Shown piece by piece: positions 57,226 to 64,000 of a stretch of 64,000 nucleotides of DNA. Under the pieces are notes generated by a model. It searched no databases, was not told the DNA's origin, and saw nothing but the letters and a program-made list of their open reading frames with translations. Both the position numbers and the translations under genes were made by a program. Each line of letters opens with the position of its first letter. Position 1 is the stretch's first letter. The DNA lies in the NCBI GenBank assembly GCA_050249535.1, contig JBFWQI010000005.1, positions 1 to 64,000 on the forward strand, read 5' to 3'. The stretch is from JADJXM01 sp937967285. Its GTDB lineage: Bacteria > Acidobacteriota > Blastocatellia > RBC074.

Positions 57226-57993
57226 TCACTCGATCCCGGCAATGACATCGAGTATCTGCCGCTGGAGCGATCTGTTCGTCGCCAGCCCCTGTCCGGTCGA
57301 AAAGTCGAGGTCGCCTCGGAGAGTCGAAAAGACTCCGCCGGCGCCCTCCAGAATCGGCGGCATCGGTGCGACATCGTAATACTTGAGCGCTCCCGGTTCG
57401 ATCATGATGTCCGCCAGCCCGCACGCCGTCAGGAAGTAACCGTAACAGTCTCCGAATCCCCTGACCTGTCGAACCCGACGGCTGACCTCAGCGATCACCG
57501 GACTGGCCAGCAGGGTTCTCGGATCGGTCAGGATCATGGTTGCGTGCGAGAGGTCCTCGACTTCGGATACCCTGCACGGCTCGCCGTTCAGGAATGTTCC
57601 AGTCTCAGCCGATCCGATCAGCCACTGATCCTGGACGGGGAAGTAGATCGAGCCGAGCACCGGCATCCCGTCGCGTTCGAGTGCGATCATCGTTCCGAAC
57701 AGCGGCGTCCCCATGACGAACGATCTGGTTCCGTCGATCGGATCAAGGATCCATCGGTGTGACCCGCTTTTGACCGTCTCGCCATACTCCTCGCCCAGGA
57801 TCGAATGTTCAGGATAGAGCCTCTCGATCGACTCCCGCAGAAATTCCTCCACCTCGCGATCCGCCCGCGTGACCGGGCTGTCGTCATCCTTGCTCTCAAC
57901 CTCCATTCGCGTCCTGTAATGACGCAGCACGATCTCTCCAGCCTTCCGGCTCAACTCGCCCACAATGTCGAAATATCCCATCAGATTGTTCAT
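57226..57993 (-). CDS. Inositol monophosphatase family protein, probable histidinol-phosphatase
   Basis: Metal-dependent phosphatase of 255 residues. The two signature motifs are present: GEEYGE with its acidic residues, and WILDPIDGTRSF, followed near the end by YDVAPMPPILEGAGG. Length and the DPIDGTRSF form are like histidinol-phosphatases of the HisN type; inositol-1-phosphatase or 3'-phosphoadenosine phosphatase activity cannot be excluded. The start is set at 57993 (GGAGG about 14 bases upstream on the minus strand); a longer frame to 58194 would add an unlikely N-terminal tail. Confidence 0.85.
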   Translation of the reverse strand: MNNLMGYFDIVGELSRKAGEIVLRHYRTRMEVESKDDDSPVTRADREVEEFLRESIERLYPEHSILGEEYGETVKSGSHRWILDPIDGTRSFVMGTPLFGTMIALERDGMPVLGSIYFPVQDQWLIGSAETGTFLNGEPCRVSEVEDLSHATMILTDPRTLLASPVIAEVSRRVRQVRGFGDCYGYFLTACGLADIMIEPGALKYYDVAPMPPILEGAGGVFSTLRGDLDFSTGQGLATNRSLQRQILDVIAGIE

Positions 57994-58302
57994 CCAATTA
58001 ATATAGCCTCCCCGCAGCGCCCGAACAAAAGCCCCTCGCTTTCTTTTTCCCGGAAGATTCTGATATCGATGATAGGAAAATAATGATAAGAAAATGAAAG
58101 TCAAAGTGGACATTAACCGTGGATGTGAAGATAATAAGAGAATTGCTGACGCCGGCATCGAGATAACTGATTTCGACCTGCAAAACCGCGCCAACCAAAA
58201 TTGCTCACTGGAAAATGAGGGACGCCTTTTCGCATCAGCGAATCGAAAGAAGAAGGTGTTATTTACTGACCAAGCTCACAGAGCCGCAACCTCCCGCGAT
58301 CA
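57994..58302. other. AT-rich divergent region, no gene supported
   Basis: About 310 bases between two divergent genes. It is AT-richer than its surroundings and presumably holds both promoters. A TTGACT on the minus strand near 58115 could be a -35 box, but the -10 is poor. A plus-strand frame from 58094 overlaps the next gene and has no family resemblance, so it is not called. Confidence 0.35.
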
Positions 58303-59937
58303 ATGGCTGAAACACATGTCAAGGATGAGAGTGTATTTAGTGCAGCCGATTACATACTTTTTGGAATACTGAGCTGTCTGTTGCTTGCCGCGAGCCTCTA
58401 TTTTCTGAGGACGTGGTACGCGTACTGCGACTGGGGCAATCAGCCGCTGGTTTGTCTGACATTCACTCTGATAGTTCTGATCAGGCTGGCGAACAGTCAC
58501 ATACGGTGGCTAACGCTGCCCATGATGAGGCGGCCGCAGCCGATGATGCCGCGTCCGGAACTCAGGGTGGCGGTCGTGACGACGTTCGTCCCCGGTTCGG
58601 AGTCGCTCGAGATGCTCGAGGAGACGGTGAGGGCTCTGGTGGCGCTGGAATATCCTCATGACACGTGGGTGCTGGATGAAGGGGACGACCGGCAGGTCAG
58701 GGAGTTATGCCATAAAGCGGGGGCTTATCATTTCAGCCGCAAAGGACGGGCGATCCCTCAGGCCGGTGAGGGCAGGTTCAGTTCAGGATCCAAATACGGG
58801 AATTACAATTGCTGGTTGTACGAGGTCGGTTTCGATCGGTACGAAATACTCAGCGCCTTCGATCCTGACCACGTTCCTCATGCGTCATTTCTGATGAAGA
58901 CGCTTGGATATTTCGAGGATCCGGACGTCGGTTACGTTCAGGCGCCGCAGGCATATTACAACCAGAATGCCGGATTTATCGCTCGAGGCGCGTCAGAGGA
59001 GACGTGCGAGTATTACTCCTGCACTCAGATGGCGGCCAACAGGTTCCGGATGCCGGCCGTAGTCGGCTCGCATAACACGCACCGCGTGGAGGCGCTCAGA
59101 GAGGTCGGCGGGTTTGCGCCTCACGATGCCGATGATCTGCTGATCGGCCTGTTCTATCAGTCGCGCGGATGGCGCGGGGTCTATGTGCCGGAGATACTGG
59201 CAAGAGGCGTGACTCCGGTTGACTGGAACGGCTATCTGGTTCAGCAGCTCAGGTGGGCCAGATCGGTGATCGATATCAGGTTCAGGCTCCATCACTATGT
59301 CGGAGGAGGGATACCCGCGACCGGACATCTGCTCAGCATTCTGCATGGCATCTTCTACCTGCAATTCAGCCTGACTACTTTTGTCTTTCTGGTACTTTTG
59401 GCATTGATGCTGGCGACGGGAGCGGATCCGGGGGTTTTCAAAGCGGAGCTGCTGCCGGGACTTGGAATACTGGCTTCTGCGCTCTGTGTCTGCGCACTGT
59501 ATCGCCGTCGTTTTTATCTGGATAAGCGACGTGAATACGGATTGCAGTGGCGGGCGGCATTGCTGCGTTATGCAAAGTGGCCGGTCTTTCTGAAGGGCGC
59601 TCTCGATGTTGTCAGGAGGCGCAGCGTCCCGTATGCCCTGACTCTCAAGATCCGGTCGGAGACCGCGTCATCAATGCTGGTGATCCCGCATGCTCTGGTC
59701 ATCGTGCTGATCGGCGCGGCCTGCGGAATCGGACTGGTTCTCAATGTCGGAGCGCCGTTCTTCCTCTATCTGGTCGCGACGGGGATCATCGCGTTGTCGG
59801 TCGTACTGATTCTGACCGGGAGAATGAATTTTCCCGCCCCCTTCGACAGGGATCTGCTGTACGACGAATGGCTAAGCGAGAGCGCGTTGCCGGAATCCGG
59901 CGATTCCTTGCCCTCGCGGACTTCTGAAGCGGGGTGA
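58303..59937 (+). CDS. Cellulose-synthase-like glycosyltransferase (GT2)
   Basis: Inner-membrane processive glycosyltransferase of 544 residues. Two N-terminal transmembrane helices (about 15-62), a cytoplasmic GT-A domain with LDEGDD (about 124-129), FDPDH, HDADDLL and QQLRWARS (the Q-x-x-R-W signature), and three or four C-terminal helices. This is the arrangement of BcsA and related beta-glycan synthases, without the PilZ domain that cellulose synthases carry. It starts a second glycan operon; the product sugar is unknown. ATG 58303 has no strong ribosome-binding site, so the start is less certain. Confidence 0.88.
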   Translation: MAETHVKDESVFSAADYILFGILSCLLLAASLYFLRTWYAYCDWGNQPLVCLTFTLIVLIRLANSHIRWLTLPMMRRPQPMMPRPELRVAVVTTFVPGSESLEMLEETVRALVALEYPHDTWVLDEGDDRQVRELCHKAGAYHFSRKGRAIPQAGEGRFSSGSKYGNYNCWLYEVGFDRYEILSAFDPDHVPHASFLMKTLGYFEDPDVGYVQAPQAYYNQNAGFIARGASEETCEYYSCTQMAANRFRMPAVVGSHNTHRVEALREVGGFAPHDADDLLIGLFYQSRGWRGVYVPEILARGVTPVDWNGYLVQQLRWARSVIDIRFRLHHYVGGGIPATGHLLSILHGIFYLQFSLTTFVFLVLLALMLATGADPGVFKAELLPGLGILASALCVCALYRRRFYLDKRREYGLQWRAALLRYAKWPVFLKGALDVVRRRSVPYALTLKIRSETASSMLVIPHALVIVLIGAACGIGLVLNVGAPFFLYLVATGIIALSVVLILTGRMNFPAPFDRDLLYDEWLSESALPESGDSLPSRTSEAG

Positions 59938-59941
59938 CGTC

Positions 59942-61339
59942 ATGTCGAAAGACCATTACCTCGCTCAGGTCGAGAGGCTGAGAGATGACGCGTGGCATCC
60001 CGGAGCGGGCGACCTGCGACGCCGTGCGATGATGGTCCGGAATTGTCTGCATGTGCTGCCCGGTGAGCGGGTGCTTGAATTCGGGGCCGGAATCGGGATG
60101 TGGACGGGGCATCTGACCGGCGCGTTGCGGGCAGAGAGCCCGATAACCTCAGCAGTATTCAACAGTCGATTGCTGCCCGGCGGTTCAGACGCGCATCGAG
60201 ACGATTTCCTGCTCGTGACGGACCCGGCGACGGATCTGCCGGAAGAACATTTCGATCATGTCGTCGGGAATGGGATGCTCGATCAGGAGATGTATTCCGA
60301 GACGCTGAGCATGCTCAACCGGGTGTTGAAACCGGGCGGTCGAATCCTCATGTTCGAGAACAGATTGTCGGCCGCTTTTCGCGAGAACCTGGTCGAGGCT
60401 GCTCATCGGACGGGGTTCACGGGAATCCGCGTTTTTCCGTTCAGCGATGCGGTTCACGGGACATCCGCCGGCGCGTCGACATTTCTTCTCGAGCATGCGC
60501 CCTTCGTCAATCGCCTCTGCAATGCCACGTGCGTCTGCATGACGAAGGATGGGATCAAGCCGGCAGAGAATGTTAGTCTGGCGGTCCACGAGCGGCTCTT
60601 CGATTCGGTATCGGTCGTCGTGCCATGTCGAAATGAGGAGATGAATATTCAGCCGCTGACGGAGGCTCTGCTTCGGATGTATTCCGGCTATATCCGAGAG
60701 ATCATCATCGTCAACGATAACTCGACCGACGGAACAGGGAGGGTTGCAGCGATGCTCGCGGAGAGGGATCGACGTATCCGCGTCATCGACCGGTTGCCGC
60801 CGGGCGGCGTCGGGCGGGCGCTGCGAGACGGCACAGGCGCCGCAACCGGAAGCTACATCCTGACGATGGACTGCGATTTCGTCGTAATCGTTTCGGAATT
60901 GCGCGATCTGTTCGAGGCTGTAGCCGCGGGGCGTGACGGAGCTGTCGGCAGCAGGTTCTCGTCCGAAACCGTCATGTTCGATTATCCGTTCCTGAAAATC
61001 CTCTGCAACAGGGGCTTCCATCTGTTGATCAATCTTCTGCTGCCGGTGAAGGTCCGCGATGTCACGAACAACCTCAAACTCTACCGGGCAGAAATTTTTC
61101 GTGGACTGGAGATCGCCGAAGATCACTTCGCCGCAAATCTCGAGACGGGGCTCAAACCGATTCTCTCCGGTTATGACATCGAGGAGGTTCCGGTCTCGTG
61201 GATCAACCGGACAGCCGGTATGGGAAGTTCAAGTTTCAATCTGATGAGAGTCGGGCCCGGCTATGTCAGGGCGCTTGCGCGGATCGTCATCGATCGCCTG
61301 CTCGGCGAAAAGCGTCCGGTCAGGGGAGCGGATCAATAG
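59942..61339 (+). CDS. Methyltransferase - glycosyltransferase (GT2) fusion
   Basis: Two-domain protein of 465 residues. The first 200 residues form a SAM-dependent methyltransferase-like domain with VLEFGAGIGMW as the cofactor loop and NRVLKPGGRILMFEN. Residues about 218-440 are a GT2 domain of the dolichyl-phosphate mannose synthase type: VVVPCRNEEMNI, IIIVNDNSTDGT and TMDCDFV. The fusion is unusual and joins transfer and methylation of, presumably, a lipid-linked sugar. It lies 4 bases after the cellulose-synthase-like gene. Confidence 0.85.
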   Translation: MSKDHYLAQVERLRDDAWHPGAGDLRRRAMMVRNCLHVLPGERVLEFGAGIGMWTGHLTGALRAESPITSAVFNSRLLPGGSDAHRDDFLLVTDPATDLPEEHFDHVVGNGMLDQEMYSETLSMLNRVLKPGGRILMFENRLSAAFRENLVEAAHRTGFTGIRVFPFSDAVHGTSAGASTFLLEHAPFVNRLCNATCVCMTKDGIKPAENVSLAVHERLFDSVSVVVPCRNEEMNIQPLTEALLRMYSGYIREIIIVNDNSTDGTGRVAAMLAERDRRIRVIDRLPPGGVGRALRDGTGAATGSYILTMDCDFVVIVSELRDLFEAVAAGRDGAVGSRFSSETVMFDYPFLKILCNRGFHLLINLLLPVKVRDVTNNLKLYRAEIFRGLEIAEDHFAANLETGLKPILSGYDIEEVPVSWINRTAGMGSSSFNLMRVGPGYVRALARIVIDRLLGEKRPVRGADQ

Positions 61340-61354
61340 ACTGGAAGGTGCGAA

Positions 61355-62962
61355 ATGAGTGGTCAAAATCAGTCGGAAAAGAAGCGGCCATTACCATCAT
61401 TGAAGCGTCTGGACGATCTGGCGGGATCGATCGCCGGCATCTGCGAGGCTCATCGCGCGCCGGCGGCTGTCGTCGTCTCCACGCTGTACCTGATCATCGC
61501 GGGGCTGATCGCCGCGCGAAAGCCGCTCGAGAATGACGAACTGTTCACTCTCAACATCGCGCGGCTTCCGGGGCTGACCGATGTCTGGGGCGCGCTGCTC
61601 ACCGGAGCCGAGCAGATGCCGCCGCTCTTTTATGTGATTACGAGGGCATCTCTGGCCCTGCTCGGAGAGAACAGCTTTGCACTCAGAATGCCGGCGTTGA
61701 TCGGGATTCTGGTCATGGGCATTTCGCTCTTTCTGTTCGTATCGAAGCGGGGGACGGCGATCCTCGGGCTTGCGGCGATGCTCTTTCCGCTGACGACGGC
61801 GGCGTACTATTACTCGTTCGAGGCTCGACCGTACGGTCTGGTGCTGGGTTTTGCAGGGCTCGGGTTGATCTGCTGGCAGGCGCTGGCTGAGGGCGGGCGG
61901 AGACCGGCTCTGCTGATCGGACTCGCGCTTTCACTGGCGGCGGCGATCTCATGCCATTACTACGCCATACTGATCGTAATACCTTTCCTGTGCGGCGAGG
62001 CTGCACGGGCATATGAACGCCGGAGGCCGGATCTGCCGGTTGCGGCGGCGATTGCCGTATCGATGACTCCGCTGCTGTTTCATCTGCCTTTGATCAGAAG
62101 CGCCAGATCCTACTCGACGGCATTCTGGGCGCAGCCGAAGTGGGGCGATATTCCGGATTTCTTCAATTTCCTGCTGGCCTCGGCGGTGCTGCCCCTGACG
62201 GCCATGCTCCTGCTCACAGTCGCCTGGTCGTTGCTGGCGCCCGCGAAAGAGCGCGAGTCCGCGCCGTATCTGCTGACGCATGAATTTTTCGCCGCGATCG
62301 GGTTTATCGCCATTCCGGTTGTCGCGGTGGTAATGGCGATGTTCGTGACCCGCGCATTTACATACAGGTATGCGCTGCCGGCTGTGATCGGCCTTACGGT
62401 GCTCATTCCGCCGGCTTTCAAAAGGGCCGGAAGCGATATCCTTCCGGTGCTGCTGGTGCTTTTGCTGCTGCTGGGTGTTGCGAGAAGGGGAGGGCTGACA
62501 CTGCAGGATGCCGCCCTCAGAACAGCCGACAGGAAGGCTGAAATCGAATTGCTGCTTGGAGCCGATCATGGAAACCTTCCCGTAGTCTGTACCGATCCGC
62601 ATGCCTTTCTGATGCTTTCACACAACGCTCCGGTTGAGCTGCGGTCGCGACTTGTCTACCTCGGCGATACATCCGAGTCGATGCGTTATCTGGGTCATAA
62701 CAGCCTGGAGCGCGGAATGTTCGATCTGCTGAAACCGTGGTTCGGTCTGAATGTGCAGAGATATCGATCATTCCTCAAGCCGGGGCGGCGGTTCCTGCTC
62801 TTCGGGGATCCCAATCATTTTTTGAACTGGGTACTGCCGGATCTGCAATCATCAGGAGCGCGCATCGAACTTGCGGGAAAGCGCGGTGGGTCGATGCTTT
62901 TTCTGGTCGTCAGTGATGGAGGGGCCATCGGTGAGTCGGCGGAATCGAGAGGTGATACGTGA
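61355..62962 (+). CDS. Polytopic membrane glycosyltransferase, ArnT/GT39-like
   Basis: Protein of 535 residues with about 10 hydrophobic helices. The first periplasmic loop carries ENDELFTLNIARLPG (the acidic DE region typical of family GT39/GT83 enzymes), and EARPYGLVLGFAGLGLICW follows. Such enzymes transfer a sugar from a polyprenyl-phosphate donor on the periplasmic side. The GT2 domain encoded upstream could make that donor. AAGGTG precedes the ATG. Its stop overlaps the next start. Confidence 0.78.
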   Translation: MSGQNQSEKKRPLPSLKRLDDLAGSIAGICEAHRAPAAVVVSTLYLIIAGLIAARKPLENDELFTLNIARLPGLTDVWGALLTGAEQMPPLFYVITRASLALLGENSFALRMPALIGILVMGISLFLFVSKRGTAILGLAAMLFPLTTAAYYYSFEARPYGLVLGFAGLGLICWQALAEGGRRPALLIGLALSLAAAISCHYYAILIVIPFLCGEAARAYERRRPDLPVAAAIAVSMTPLLFHLPLIRSARSYSTAFWAQPKWGDIPDFFNFLLASAVLPLTAMLLLTVAWSLLAPAKERESAPYLLTHEFFAAIGFIAIPVVAVVMAMFVTRAFTYRYALPAVIGLTVLIPPAFKRAGSDILPVLLVLLLLLGVARRGGLTLQDAALRTADRKAEIELLLGADHGNLPVVCTDPHAFLMLSHNAPVELRSRLVYLGDTSESMRYLGHNSLERGMFDLLKPWFGLNVQRYRSFLKPGRRFLLFGDPNHFLNWVLPDLQSSGARIELAGKRGGSMLFLVVSDGGAIGESAESRGDT

Positions 62963-64000
62963 TCGATATCGGAAGAAAGGATATCGTCGCAGCGCTGATC
63001 CTCGGAGGTCTGGCTTTTGCTCTCTGGATTCCCCGTCTTCAGGGGCCGATCGATCTGAGGTGGGACGGCGGCGCATACTACACACTCGGCACGGCTCTGG
63101 CCCAGGGCAAAGGCTACAGGCTGCTCAATGAACCGGGCGAGATACAAAGCACGCTCCATCCTCCGATGGTCCCGCTGATAGTCGCCCTGCATCAGATCGC
63201 CCTTGGAACAAGCGACATGTTCGTCGTCGGCTGGTGGCTGCGCATCTTTTATCTCATCCTCTTCATCTCGTATATCGTCGCCTCCTATTTCATGTTCAGG
63301 CGTTTTCTTCCGGTTGGATATTCGATCGCTGCGGCCGCGGCGACGATGTTCCAGCTTCACACCATCTTCATGTCGGATCTCGTTTTTCCTGAGACTCCAT
63401 ACGGTCTGGTGACGGTTCTGTTCATTTTGGGCGATGGTGAGGGGGGAAGGAGAGCGACCGGTTACCTGCGCGGAGCGCTGGCGGTGACGGCCTTCGCGCT
63501 GCGGACGATCGGCGTCTCTCTGCTCGCCGCATGGGTAATTGAAAGCCTGGTGAAACGGCGGCTCGGGCAGGCGATCCGGAGGGCGATCGTCCTGATCGTT
63601 CCTGTTCTCCTCTGGACCGGATATATCCGTCTGGTCGAATCCGGGGCCGAGTATCGAAGGCCGGCCTACGATTATCAGCGCGCGGACTATACATACATCA
63701 ATGTCAGTTATGCCCGGAACCTGCGATTGAGGGATCCGTTCAGACCGGAACTTGGGAATGCAACGCTCAAAGACCGGATGGTACGGTTTGCCGACAATCT
63801 GATGCTCATGCCCGTCAAGGCGGGAGAGGCCGTCTCCACGACCGCGCCGGTCTGGGACCTGTTGCGGATGCGTTTGAATGAAATGACAGGCCTGAATCTG
63901 CCCCGCTGGCTGGCAGTCGAGCTGGTTCTGCTCTGCTTTTCGCTTTTCGCGGCTGCGGGAATCCTGTTGCAGTTGGCGCGGGGACAATACGTCATCCCGC
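62959..64000 (+). CDS. Polytopic membrane glycosyltransferase, partial (runs off window)
   Basis: A GTG start at 62959 overlaps the preceding stop (GTGA). The frame is open for 347 codons to the window edge. The protein has repeated hydrophobic helices and an early DGGAYYTLGTALAQGKGY loop, like the first periplasmic loop of ArnT/GT39-type proteins, followed by HPPMVPLIVALHQ. It is probably a paralogue of the upstream gene acting in the same pathway. The C-terminus is not visible. Confidence 0.75.
   Translation, partial: MIDIGRKDIVAALILGGLAFALWIPRLQGPIDLRWDGGAYYTLGTALAQGKGYRLLNEPGEIQSTLHPPMVPLIVALHQIALGTSDMFVVGWWLRIFYLILFISYIVASYFMFRRFLPVGYSIAAAAATMFQLHTIFMSDLVFPETPYGLVTVLFILGDGEGGRRATGYLRGALAVTAFALRTIGVSLLAAWVIESLVKRRLGQAIRRAIVLIVPVLLWTGYIRLVESGAEYRRPAYDYQRADYTYINVSYARNLRLRDPFRPELGNATLKDRMVRFADNLMLMPVKAGEAVSTTAPVWDLLRMRLNEMTGLNLPRWLAVELVLLCFSLFAAAGILLQLARGQYVIP

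Noticed and set aside
58094..58372. Plus-strand frame of 92 codons
   Set aside because: It overlaps the start of the glycosyltransferase gene, lacks a ribosome-binding site and resembles nothing.

Overview
The window is a GC-rich chromosomal segment, most likely from an acidobacterium (phylum Acidobacteriota). The best lineage markers are the C-terminal domain of the beta-helix protein at 37103-39499, which matches the Solibacter-type domain (TIGR03437), and the secreted cytochrome c / copper monooxygenase fusion at 3858-5108, a type common in that phylum. I support no lower rank. I recognise no rRNA, tRNA, CRISPR array or prophage.

Layout. (1) 1-3857: edge of an IS630-like transposase, two unrelated inverted-repeat elements, an S41-protease-like protein without the usual Ser/Lys dyad, and an acyl-CoA carboxylase beta subunit (minus strand) preceded by 33-bp tandem repeats. 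(2) 3858-7549: two secreted enzymes, the heme/copper monooxygenase and an S9 glutamyl-type peptidase. (3) 7600-11629: a hybrid histidine kinase and a divergent LuxR-type response regulator. (4) 12339-39499: a Wzx/Wzy-type exopolysaccharide locus, all on the plus strand. It has a small PEP-CTERM-like protein, GumC/Wzz and a kinase-like partner, initiating sugar transferase, Wza-like exporter, flippase, Wzy-like polymerase, glycosyltransferases, UDP-GlcNAc 2-epimerase, GDP-mannose dehydrogenase, heparinase-type lyase, two deacetylases, AsnB, CapK-like and DUF362 proteins and a secreted beta-helix protein. (5) 39736-54759: a contiguous decoration or small-molecule module. It holds a luciferase-like monooxygenase, a free-standing adenylation enzyme, a formyltransferase, an acyl carrier protein, an SxtJ/SxtK-like small membrane pair, two carbamoyltransferases (the second degenerate), an SGNH hydrolase, three GNAT-like proteins (two of them tandem paralogues) and a FemAB-GNAT fusion. 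(6) 54769-57993: a third deacetylase, an EVE-domain protein overlapping endonuclease III, and an inositol-phosphatase-family enzyme. (7) 58303-64000: a second envelope-glycan operon with a cellulose-synthase-like glycosyltransferase, a methyltransferase-glycosyltransferase fusion and two polytopic proteins of the lipid-linked-sugar transferase type, the last running off the window.

How the parts may work together. Region 4 can build a uronic-acid-containing surface polymer: precursor synthesis by WecB and AlgD, initiation by the WbaP-like enzyme, extension, flipping, Wzy polymerisation, GumC length control and export. Region 5 continues the same gene direction and carries chemistry suited to amino-acyl, formyl and carbamoyl groups. 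My leading inference is that it makes and attaches an unusual decoration to the polymer, or makes a small carbamoylated product. Region 5 is the part of the window most likely to hold an undescribed system.
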